NCBI GenBank assembly: GCA_945869265.1
Contig: CAMBOI010000025.1
Location: forward strand, 1 to 43,747
DNA: 43,747 bases
Direction: 5' to 3'
Source: an uncultured Prevotella sp.
GTDB taxonomy: Bacteria > Bacteroidota > Bacteroidia > Bacteroidales > Bacteroidaceae
This document shows, one piece after another, positions 1-8,156 of this stretch. The position numbers and the translations under genes were made by a program. A model generated the notes under the pieces. That model worked only from the letters and a program-made list of their open reading frames with translations, did no database searches and was not told the DNA's origin. Numbering within the stretch: the stretch's first letter is position 1; each line of letters opens with the position of its first letter.

Positions 1-2
1 AA

Positions 3-377
3 AAGCAAGGTGGCGACAATCGCACAATGGGTCGCAAGGCTACAGTACCCTATGGTCTCTACGTATGTCACGGTTTCGTCTCTGCCAACCTTGCCCAGCA
101 GACAGGATTCTCAGAAGAAGACCTGGAACTTTTCTGGGATGCATTGAAGAACATGTTCGATGTTGACCGCTCCGCAGCACGTGGGCTTATGAGTGCGCAG
201 AAACTCATTGTATTCAAGCATGACTCTGTTCTTGGAAATGCACCTGCCAATAAACTTTTTGATTTGGTGAAGGTGGAAAAGGTATGCGATGGTGCTCCTC
301 GTTCCTTCAGCGACTATACAGTTACAATCGACAAGGCAGGCTTACCAGCAAATGTCACCGTTGACGAACTAATATAA
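3..377 (+). CDS. cas7: Cas7 (Csd2) of type I-C CRISPR, 3' part only
   Basis: This is the backbone subunit of the type I-C Cascade complex, which polymerises along the crRNA. The reading frame is open from the window edge (first complete codon at 3), so the 5' part of the gene lies outside. The visible 124 residues contain the motif [12 protein letters not shown] followed by [10 protein letters not shown], which matches the C-terminal half of Csd2/Csh2-type Cas7 proteins. The first in-window ATG at 27 is internal to that motif and is not the start. cas4 begins 3 bp after the stop, so the genes form one operon in the usual I-C order (cas3-cas5-cas8c-cas7-cas4-cas1-cas2). The upstream genes cannot be assessed here. 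Confidence 0.9.
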   Translation, partial: KQGGDNRTMGRKATVPYGLYVCHGFVSANLAQQTGFSEEDLELFWDALKNMFDVDRSAARGLMSAQKLIVFKHDSVLGNAPANKLFDLVKVEKVCDGAPRSFSDYTVTIDKAGLPANVTVDELI

Positions 378-380
378 TCA

Positions 381-1043
381 ATGTATAGCGAAGACGATAT
401 GCTTATGTTGTCGGGGATACAGCACTACAGGTTCTGCCCCCGACAATGGGCTCTCATACATCTTGAGCAGCAGTGGGACGACAATCGGCTGACGATTGAA
501 GGACAACTGCTGCATAAGCATGTTGATGACCCTTTCTATCGTCAGAAGTGTGGTGATTACATTACCCTTCGCTCTGTCAATATCGCATCCCGTGAACTTG
601 GTCTCTACGGCATCAGCGACGCTATAGAACTTCTCCCATCAGATGATATTACGGATACAATCCAGCATCCAAAATACCCCGGACATTGGCTGCCTATACC
701 TGTAGAATATAAGCACGGAAAGCCAAAAAAGAACGAGGTGGACGAGGTGCAATTGGCAGCCCAAGCCATGTGTCTTGAAGAAATGTATTCCATACATGTG
801 GCATACGGCGCTTTTTTCTACGGCGAGATACGTCATAGGGTTGAGGTGGAAATCACTCCAAGATTGCGTGACATCGTCAGGGAATGTGCTAAGGAAATGC
901 ACGCCATATATCAAAGCCGGCAGATTCCGATGGCATCCAAAGGAAAGCATTGCGACAAGTGCTCACTGAAGAACATCTGCCTACCTGAAATAAATGATTG
1001 TGGCGATGTGGCTACTTATCTTAAAAACAACTTGTTTGCATGA
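381..1043 (+). CDS. cas4: CRISPR-associated exonuclease Cas4
   Basis: Cas4 is a RecB-like, Fe-S-containing nuclease that trims prespacers and selects the PAM together with Cas1-Cas2. The protein has 220 residues, normal for type I-C Cas4. The four expected iron-sulfur cysteines are visible: one near the N-terminus (C19, in HYRFCPRQW) and three at the C-terminus (C191, C194, C200, in CDKCSLKNIC). The central nuclease core shows IPVEYKHGKPKK, the E-x-K part of the PD-(D/E)XK site. It starts 3 bp after cas7 and its last 4 bp overlap the cas1 ATG, suggesting translational coupling. Confidence 0.95.
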   Translation: MYSEDDMLMLSGIQHYRFCPRQWALIHLEQQWDDNRLTIEGQLLHKHVDDPFYRQKCGDYITLRSVNIASRELGLYGISDAIELLPSDDITDTIQHPKYPGHWLPIPVEYKHGKPKKNEVDEVQLAAQAMCLEEMYSIHVAYGAFFYGEIRHRVEVEITPRLRDIVRECAKEMHAIYQSRQIPMASKGKHCDKCSLKNICLPEINDCGDVATYLKNNLFA

Positions 1044-2062
1044 GAAAACTATTGAACACACTTTATGTTACGACACCTGAGGCCTATCTCAGTAAGGATG
1101 GGCTTAATGTTGTCGTGTCTGTCAAGCAACAGGAGGTGTTTCGCATTCCGGCGATAAACATCGAGGGGATTGTCACCTTTGGCTATATGGGAGCAAGTCC
1201 TGGACTCATGAAGCTATGCTCTGACAGTGGCATATCACTCACGTTCCTCTCGCCCAATGGAAGGTTTGTAAGTCGTGTTCAAGGTGCCACTCATGGCAAT
1301 GTGCTTCTTCGCAAAGCCCAGTATGCCTTGTCCGACGATGAGGAATGGTCATTGCATGTGGCAAAGCTCATGATTGCTGCCAAGATACAGAACTACAGGA
1401 ACATTCTCAGGAGATACATCCGTGACTACGGTGACTGTCAGGAAGTGGATGACGCAGTAAGAGTGCTCGATGCCAATAAACGATATGCTCTTCATGCAGA
1501 AGACAAGACAAAGCTGATGGGGTTTGAGGGTATAGCATCAAATGCTTACTTTGAAGTGCTTCCAAAACTTATTCTCAATCAGAAAGAGTACTTCCCTTTC
1601 AATGGCAGAAACCGTCGTCCGCCCAAAGATGCAGTTAATGCCATGCTGTCATTGGCATACACGTTGATTGCCAATGACTGTGCCGCCGCTCTCGAAACAG
1701 TTGGCCTTGACCCATACGTGGGCTTCCTTCATGCACTTCGTCCAGGTCGCACATCGCTTGCTCTTGACATGATGGAAGAGTTTAGGGCATATCTCGGGGA
1801 CCGGTTCGTGTTGTCGCTCATCAACAAGCGCCAGATAACTCCCAAGGACTTCCTTCATCAAGGAGACAATGGGGTTGTCATGACAGACAAGGGGCGCAAA
1901 ACCTTTCTTACGGCATGGCAGAACCGCAAGCGTGAGACAATCATTCATCCTTATCTTAATGAGAAGGTGGAGATAGGGTTGTTGCCATACGTTCAAGCCA
2001 TGATGCTGGCGAGATATATAAGAAAAGACATTGACGATTATCCTGTATTTTTAATAAAATAA
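1040..2062 (+). CDS. cas1: CRISPR-associated endonuclease/integrase Cas1 (type I-C)
   Basis: Cas1 is the catalytic subunit of the Cas1-Cas2 spacer integrase. The 340-residue protein has an N-terminal beta domain (about 1-90) and a helical catalytic domain. The metal-binding residues are recognisable: Glu163 in GFEGIASNAYF, His231 in FLHALRPGRTS and Asp243 in LALDMMEEFR. Length and sequence flavour fit the I-C subfamily. The start overlaps the end of cas4 by 4 bp and cas2 follows after 6 bp. The adaptation module therefore looks intact, consistent with a long, uniform array next door. Confidence 0.96.
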   Translation: MRKLLNTLYVTTPEAYLSKDGLNVVVSVKQQEVFRIPAINIEGIVTFGYMGASPGLMKLCSDSGISLTFLSPNGRFVSRVQGATHGNVLLRKAQYALSDDEEWSLHVAKLMIAAKIQNYRNILRRYIRDYGDCQEVDDAVRVLDANKRYALHAEDKTKLMGFEGIASNAYFEVLPKLILNQKEYFPFNGRNRRPPKDAVNAMLSLAYTLIANDCAAALETVGLDPYVGFLHALRPGRTSLALDMMEEFRAYLGDRFVLSLINKRQITPKDFLHQGDNGVVMTDKGRKTFLTAWQNRKRETIIHPYLNEKVEIGLLPYVQAMMLARYIRKDIDDYPVFLIK

Positions 2063-2068
2063 AGGCTT

Positions 2069-2359
2069 ATGTATATACTTGTGACATACGATGTTGATAC
2101 AACAGATAAATCTGGGCAACGACGTTTGCGTCGAGTGGCAAAGGCATGTCTGGACTATGGTCAGAGAGTTCAAAACTCTGTCTTCGAATGTGAACTAACA
2201 GAGGTGCAGTTCTGTATATTGAAAGAGCGAATAGATGAAATCATCGACCATTCATTAGACAGCATCCGATTCTATCACCTCAATCGAAGTGAGAATAGGC
2301 GTGTGGAAGTGATGGGAGTAGAAACTGCTTTTAACGTCAATGATGCAATAATAATTTAG
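2069..2359 (+). CDS. cas2: CRISPR-associated Cas2
   Basis: Cas2 is the small structural partner that bridges two Cas1 dimers. At 96 residues it has the typical length, starting MYILVTYDVDTTD with the conserved Asp at position 8 at the end of the first ferredoxin-fold strand. The C-terminal part (YHLNRSENRRVEVMG) is like I-C Cas2 proteins. It is the last gene of the operon; the leader and array begin directly downstream. Confidence 0.95.
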   Translation: MYILVTYDVDTTDKSGQRRLRRVAKACLDYGQRVQNSVFECELTEVQFCILKERIDEIIDHSLDSIRFYHLNRSENRRVEVMGVETAFNVNDAIII

Positions 2360-2528
2360 AAGATGCGAATAGAATGTGATACATATTTCTCTGTTTTTTC
2401 GCACCAACTGATTATAAGCTATTTAGATGTTAAATTGTAGAAATAATTATATATAAATTATTACATTCGGCTCTTTCGCAAAAATTGTGTTGTAACTCAT
2501 TGTAAAAGAGAAATATAAAGAATGTACG
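2360..2528 (+). promoter_or_regulatory. CRISPR leader
   Basis: This is 169 bp of AT-rich, non-coding DNA between the cas2 stop and the first repeat. Its position and composition are those of the leader that carries the array promoter and the integration signals. The array polarity agrees, because the only altered repeat is at the far end. I see no clear TAnnTTTG box, so the array promoter is not assigned. Confidence 0.75.
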
Positions 2529-4665
<2,137 letters not shown>

Positions 4666-4691
4666 ATAAAGGATGATGGCAAGCCGTTTAG

Positions 4692-4883
4692 CAGACAACA
4701 CATTTGAGGCTGTTATGTAAGTATGACGACTTGTGGGTGATAGCACAAAATCATGAGTATCGTCACAGGCTGATGGACTTCCTTGTGGAGCATAAGATTG
4801 TGGCTTACGTGAATGATGATGCAACGATGGCGGCGGAGGGATTGTCGCTAAAGCAGATGCTGGTTATGTTGTTGGCGATATAG
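4692..4883 (+). pseudogene. Remnant open frame downstream of the array, family unknown
   Basis: A frame of 63 codons is open from 4692 to a TAG at 4881 and reads like real protein (KYDDLWVIAQNHEYRHRL, then MDFLVEHKIVAYVNDD). It has no convincing start codon, with a stop just before it at 4689. I do not recognise the family. It ends inside the 16-bp sequence GTTGGCGATATAGGAT, which recurs exactly at 5255-5270, so it may be the end of a gene whose front was lost when the array or flanking DNA was rearranged. Confidence 0.3.
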
Positions 4884-5023
4884 GATTATTTTTTTTCTGA
4901 CCTATTTGGGACCTCAGGGTATAATAATGATTTTGGTGTCGTAATGGCTTTAATAATAAGGAGTTATGGGTGTAATCAGTTATTAAGTATTATTTAATAA
5001 CTGCATGGGACAATTTGTCGTCG

Positions 5024-5140
5024 GGTGACAGGGTGACACTTAATATTATAGAAACTCCCCAAAACGTAAATTGCGTTATTATTAGTAACCGAATTTATTT
5101 TTTTAGAAAAAGTTATATTATATAGTGTCACCCTGTCACC
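5024..5140. repeat. 117-bp element bounded by perfect 17-bp inverted repeats
   Basis: The left arm GGTGACAGGGTGACACT (5024-5040) and the right arm AGTGTCACCCTGTCACC (5124-5140) are exact reverse complements separated by 83 bp of AT-rich DNA. No gene lies between them. The arms could be protein-binding sites or the ends of a small non-autonomous element; I see no target-site duplication. Confidence 0.75.
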
Positions 5141-5270
5141 ACCTTGATGATGTGCGGTCTTACATAAAGTAAAGCCCCTACAGCCGCGGAGGGTTGCGAG
5201 CAGGCTGCGGGCGAGATGCCCACGCTCACAGTGGCTGCGCTGCGTTACGTAGTAGTTGGCGATATAGGAT

Positions 5271-5305
5271 ACTCCAGTTGGTTACAAATTGTAACCAACT
5301 GGAGT
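5271..5305. repeat. 35-bp near-perfect palindrome
   Basis: Arms ACTCCAGTTGGTTACAA (5271-5287) and TTGTAACCAACTGGAGT (5289-5305) are exact reverse complements around a single A. The structure is too long and perfect for chance and has no U-tract on either side, so it is not an ordinary terminator. It may be an operator, a recombination site or the end of a mobile repeat. Confidence 0.75.
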
Positions 5306-5327
5306 AATATATAAAATGTGTGTGCTA

Positions 5328-5412
5328 ATTTAGTATAGCTTGACTCTTTCTCTCTTCAGCTCATCATATAAGTCCACGGGGCTTAACTGCCAATAGTGGG
5401 TGTCGGCAGTGG
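5328..5412 (-). pseudogene. Duplicated 3' end of the 93-residue gene (copy 1 of an 85-bp direct repeat)
   Basis: These 85 bp match 5677-5761 with one mismatch (C/G at 5339 versus 5688). The second copy is the 3' end of the gene at 5679-5960, so this is an orphan C-terminal coding fragment (ending YDELKRERV...) with no start. Just upstream of it on the minus strand is a clear TATCTTTG box at 5427-5434, so a promoter now points into the fragment. This suggests recombination between two related genes that lay in tandem. Confidence 0.8.
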
Positions 5413-5426
5413 TAACTGATTTCGTG

Positions 5427-5434
5427 CAAAGATA
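5427..5434 (-). promoter_or_regulatory. Orphan -7 promoter box on the minus strand
   Basis: The reverse complement reads TATCTTTGCACG, a canonical Bacteroidota -7 box. It lies directly downstream, in the sense of transcription, of TTTAGTCGAA iterons and directs transcription into the truncated gene end at 5328-5412. No intact gene follows it. Confidence 0.65.
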
Positions 5435-5435
5435 C

Positions 5436-5598
5436 TTCGACTAAACGAAGTTGTGAGTTCGACTAAATAGACTTTTCCCTACTAATTCATAAAGGATGTA
5501 TTGAAACTGATTTTCAGGATGTTATGAATCCAGATGATAATACTTCGACTAAACTTCGACTAAATTTCGACTAAAAGTTCGACTAAACTTCGACTAAA
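5436..5598. repeat. Seven TTCGACTAAA iterons in helical phase
   Basis: TTCGACTAAA occurs at 5436, 5458, 5544, 5555, 5566, 5578 and 5589. The five clustered copies are 11, 11, 12 and 11 bp apart and the first two are 22 bp apart, so they sit on the same face of the helix. Seen on the minus strand (TTTAGTCGAA) the first copies lie just upstream of the TATCTTTG box at 5427-5434, as operators would. Confidence 0.8.
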
Positions 5599-5678
5599 AT
5601 CCACTTCTTCTTCTCACTTAGCCGAATAACACCATCCTTCTTCAACGCCGACAACATATTACCTATCTTTGTGTTTAT
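5583..5678 (-). pseudogene. C-terminal winged-helix fragment of a lost regulator
   Basis: The minus strand encodes, in one frame ending at TAG (5583-5585), IGNMLSALKKDGVIRL then SEKKKWILVEV. This pattern (helix, K-x-x-G-V-I-R, strand, KKKW-I-V) is the last part of a winged helix as found at the C-terminus of AlbA_2/ATP-binding transcriptional regulators common in Prevotella and Bacteroides. Only about 31 codons remain, and the fragment starts where the 85-bp repeat begins, which marks a recombination junction. The family assignment is inference from a short stretch. Confidence 0.45.
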
Positions 5679-5960
5679 TTAGTATAGGTTGACTCTTTCT
5701 CTCTTCAGCTCATCATATAAGTCCACGGGGCTTAACTGCCAATAGTGGGTGTCGGCAGTGGAGAGTTTTTTGTATAGCGTGGAATGATAAATATGGTCGA
5801 GGCTTTCTTTAAGGGTATAACCATAATCATCATGTAGATATTCCACCAGCCAGCTGATTTTTCCTGGCAACAACAAATGGACGTTATTCTGATCTATCTG
5901 GAACATATTATTTCTCGATTCTTCTAGAAGCTTTAATAGACTTCCGTGATATACTTTCAT
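5679..5960 (-). CDS. 93-residue protein, probable internal-deletion hybrid of a DUF3990/DUF3791-type locus
   Basis: I do not recognise the whole protein as one family. Residues 1-7 (MKVYHGS) are the hallmark start of DUF3990 proteins, which belong to the ADP-ribosyltransferase fold group. From about residue 19 (MFQIDQNNVH) the protein changes to a small helical type ending SLDHIYHSTLYKKLSTADTH and LSPVDLYDELKRER, which resembles the third small gene often found after DUF3791 and DUF3990. An ancestral three-gene arrangement that lost the toxin-like middle gene would give this product. The start overlaps the end of the DUF3791 gene by 4 bp. Its 3' 85 bp are duplicated at 5328-5412. Whether the hybrid protein is made or functional is unknown. 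Confidence 0.6.
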   Translation of the reverse strand: MKVYHGSLLKLLEESRNNMFQIDQNNVHLLLPGKISWLVEYLHDDYGYTLKESLDHIYHSTLYKKLSTADTHYWQLSPVDLYDELKRERVNLY

Positions 5961-6184
5961 CCTTTTTTGTCCTTTTTGTTAATAGATATATATTCATCAA
6001 TCTCAGCTATGAGCCATTGGCGCCCTTGGGTATGTAATGGTTCGAAACAATTACTGAGATAATCTGTCACGCCATATTGCGAAAACAAGTCAAGAACTTG
6101 ATCGCCTGCCATTCCTTTGGCTGCTCCGTATTCTTCGATGCAGAAAGCTACAAATAGTGCAATGTCTTTATCTTTCTTTTCCAT
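5957..6184 (-). CDS. DUF3791 family protein
   Basis: The 75-residue protein contains FVAFCIEEYGAAKGMAGDQV, then LFSQYGVTDYLSN and LHTQGRQWLIAEIDEYI, which is the full DUF3791 pattern (length usually 65-80). These small cytosolic proteins are found as the first gene of compact loci with DUF3990 ADP-ribosyltransferase-like proteins, and an antitoxin-like role has been suggested by context only. It ends 4 bp into the next gene. A TATCTTTG box on the minus strand at 6227-6234 lies about 45 bp upstream. Confidence 0.8.
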   Translation of the reverse strand: MEKKDKDIALFVAFCIEEYGAAKGMAGDQVLDLFSQYGVTDYLSNCFEPLHTQGRQWLIAEIDEYISINKKDKKG

Positions 6185-6226
6185 TGTCTATCATTGATTA
6201 TTTATTGTCACATTTCTGATTTTGTG

Positions 6227-6234
6227 CAAAGATA
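6227..6234 (-). promoter_or_regulatory. -7 promoter box for the DUF3791 gene
   Basis: The reverse complement reads TATCTTTGCACAAAATC, a canonical TAnnTTTG box at a fitting distance from the ATG at 6184. From here to the plus-strand promoter at 6447 there are about 210 bp in which I see no gene or notable structure. Confidence 0.65.
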
Positions 6235-6446
6235 ATAATATTACTTGGGATTTCCAAGTATTTTGTGGAAAAAGTGGGAGTTTTGTTGTTATTTTGAGGG
6301 AAGGCATTGCCTTAGCATTATATGATTCGGGCAATAACTGCCAAACTGATGAATTCTGGAAGTTGGAGATGGAGGAGGAGGGGTGGATATGAAGGGTAGT
6401 AAATGAAGTTTTCTGCAAATTACTTGGTGGTTCGATAATTAATTTG

Positions 6447-6454
6447 TATCTTTG
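6447..6454 (+). promoter_or_regulatory. -7 promoter box upstream of the cyclophilin gene
   Basis: TATCTTTG with a TTGG-type -33 element at 6424-6427, 19 bp upstream. It is the only good plus-strand promoter before the cyclophilin gene at 6585 and leaves a leader of about 125 nt that contains the small frame at 6463-6555. Confidence 0.65.
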
Positions 6455-6462
6455 CATCAAAA

Positions 6463-6555
6463 ATGAACTCTCTTGATAAGGAAGCGATACGTGTTTTGGT
6501 TCTATGCCCAAATGGATACCAGGAAGACAAATTCCGAATTCCGCAAGCAGATTAA
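6463..6555 (+). CDS. 30-codon open frame in the cyclophilin leader
   Basis: An ATG nine bases after the TATCTTTG box opens a 30-codon frame (MNSLDKEAIRVLVLC, PNGYQEDKFRIPQAD) ending 29 bp before the cyclophilin ATG. The composition is protein-like, but no family is recognised. It could be an upstream regulatory ORF, the remains of a truncated gene, or chance. Confidence 0.25.
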   Translation: MNSLDKEAIRVLVLCPNGYQEDKFRIPQAD

Positions 6556-6584
6556 CTGACAATATTAATTAATAGTATATTATA

Positions 6585-7322
6585 ATGAGAATTAAGATTC
6601 AGACTTCATTGGGCGACATCATCGTGCGCCTGTATGACGAGACTCCTCGTCATCGTGACAACTTCGTGAAATTGGCGAAGGAGGGTTATTTCGACGGAAC
6701 GCTGTTCCATCGTGTGATTAAGGATTTTATGATTCAGGGCGGCGACCCCGACTCGAAGGGTGCTCCGGCTGGAAAGAACCTGGGAACGGGCGGTCCTGAC
6801 TATACCATCCCGGCTGAGTTTGTTTATCCGCAACTCTTCCATAAGCGCGGGGCATTGAGTGCAGCGCGCACGGGCGACGAGGTGAACCCGAACAGGGAGA
6901 GCAGCGGAAGCCAGTTTTATATCGTGTGGGGAAAGACCTACAAACCGGCGGAACTGAAGCAGATGGAGAGGCAGATGGCCATGCAGCAGGAGCAGACGGT
7001 GTTCAACCGACTGGTGGCTGAGAACAAGGCGAAGATTATGGAACTCAGACGCAATCGCGACCGTGCGGCTCTGCAGGAACTGCAGGACGACCTCATTGCG
7101 CAGACGCATGCCATATGCAGTGAGGAGGGAGCTCCGAAATTCACTGATGAGCAGGTGAAGGCTTATACGACTGTGGGCGGTACGCCGTTCCTCGACAACC
7201 AATACACGGTGTTCGGTGAAGTGGAGGAAGGCCTTGACGTGGTGGAGCAGATTCAGAACGTGGCCACGGGAAGAAATGACCGACCTGTGGACGACGTGGT
7301 GATGACGGTGACTATTATATAA
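6585..7322 (+). CDS. Cyclophilin-type peptidyl-prolyl cis-trans isomerase
   Basis: This enzyme catalyses cis-trans isomerisation of proline peptide bonds. The cyclophilin core is split: residues 1-112 carry LFHRVIKDFMIQGGDPD and SSGSQFYIVWG, including the FHR-x-I and Q-GGD active-site residues, and the end carries FLDNQYTVFGEVEEGLDVV. Between them (about 115-200) is a charged helical insertion (MERQMAMQQEQTVFNRL and following) that is not in minimal cyclophilins but is seen in Bacteroidota homologues. There is no signal peptide, so it is cytosolic. The 245-residue length fits this enlarged type. It is monocistronic and converges on the gene ending at 7407. Confidence 0.93.
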   Translation: MRIKIQTSLGDIIVRLYDETPRHRDNFVKLAKEGYFDGTLFHRVIKDFMIQGGDPDSKGAPAGKNLGTGGPDYTIPAEFVYPQLFHKRGALSAARTGDEVNPNRESSGSQFYIVWGKTYKPAELKQMERQMAMQQEQTVFNRLVAENKAKIMELRRNRDRAALQELQDDLIAQTHAICSEEGAPKFTDEQVKAYTTVGGTPFLDNQYTVFGEVEEGLDVVEQIQNVATGRNDRPVDDVVMTVTII

Positions 7323-7408
7323 AACACAGAGGCACGGAGGCACGGAGGTCATATTTTAAGTTTATAGAAGATATAGAGAAAAACTCTGTGTCTCTGTGCC
7401 TCTGTGTT
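7322..7408. terminator. Long inverted repeat between convergent genes, likely bidirectional terminator
   Basis: AACACAGAGGCAC (7322-7334) is mirrored by GTGCCTCTGTGTT (7396-7408), with further partial pairing inside (a second GGCACGGAGG and its complement TCTCTGTGCC). It sits exactly between two convergent genes. The arms resemble the 'cacagaggcac' repeats scattered in intergenic DNA of this phylum, so it may be a repeat recruited as terminator. Confidence 0.55.
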
Positions 7409-8144
7409 AGTTATACCTCGCCGTGTTTATTTGTTTCATCAGGCGCAGGGCACGATTGTAGTCTTCATTCATGAAGATGGTGATGTCGTGGGGACTGCGG
7501 GTGGTGGAGATGACGACGGAGTATTTGGTGCGCGTGATGGGGTGATAGGTGTAATGGGTGGTGGTGACGGTGCGCGGACGGGTGGTGAAGGCAGCGAGGG
7601 TGGCTCCCTTGATGCCTCCTATCATCGCTCCGGCTGCTATGCGACGTGCTACGTGGGCATTGTCGGTGGTGGAGACGGTATGGGTCTCCATGGCGGTGTC
7701 GTTGACATCACGCTCACTGATGCGGCATGAGAGTATCTCGTCGTAGCGGTATTCCTTGCCCTGGATTACCATCATGCGCGCCTCGGGATAGATGCGCACG
7801 AGGTCGGTGGCGTTAGGTTTCTTATAGGGTGCCATCACGTAGGAGCAATGTCCGTATTTTTGTTCGAGATGGAGGATGGCGCGCTGCTTTTCCTCCTTCA
7901 TGCGCTGCTGCTTTTCCTCCTCCTCGCGGACGGCCTGCTGATAGGCCTGCTCGTTCTTCATATCCTGGTAATCGATGAGGAACCATATTGCGAACATCAG
8001 CAGGAAGATATATACCGACACATGGAGCATGGTGGATATCTCGGCATCGAATAGCCATACGCCAAGAAAGCCGATGCCTCCACCGAAGAGCAGGGTGGAG
8101 GCAAGGGCGAAGAATATATCTTTTAATATCGTCGATATTTTCAT
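7407..8144 (-). CDS. Membrane-anchored protein of unknown function
   Basis: The family is not recognised. The 245-residue protein has two N-terminal membrane segments (about 10-31 and 39-58), then a highly charged helix (QAVREEEEKQQRMKEEKQ, likely coiled coil), then a C-terminal part with a glycine/alanine-rich stretch (RRIAAGAMIGGIKGATLAA, which could be a membrane-inserting hairpin) and beta-rich segments with HYTYHPITRTKYSV. The ATG lies 12 bp after the esterase stop, so the two are probably co-transcribed. The C-terminal SPHDITIFMNEDYNRAL resembles a small strand-helix module like those in bacterial PH-type sensing domains, but this is only an impression. Confidence 0.75.
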   Translation of the reverse strand: MKISTILKDIFFALASTLLFGGGIGFLGVWLFDAEISTMLHVSVYIFLLMFAIWFLIDYQDMKNEQAYQQAVREEEEKQQRMKEEKQRAILHLEQKYGHCSYVMAPYKKPNATDLVRIYPEARMMVIQGKEYRYDEILSCRISERDVNDTAMETHTVSTTDNAHVARRIAAGAMIGGIKGATLAAFTTRPRTVTTTHYTYHPITRTKYSVVISTTRSPHDITIFMNEDYNRALRLMKQINTARYN

Positions 8145-8156
8145 TTTTTTCTCGGC

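Noticed and set aside
6191..6562. 123-codon minus-strand frame
   Set aside because: It runs through two promoter boxes and the cyclophilin leader, has no start context and no family-like pattern.
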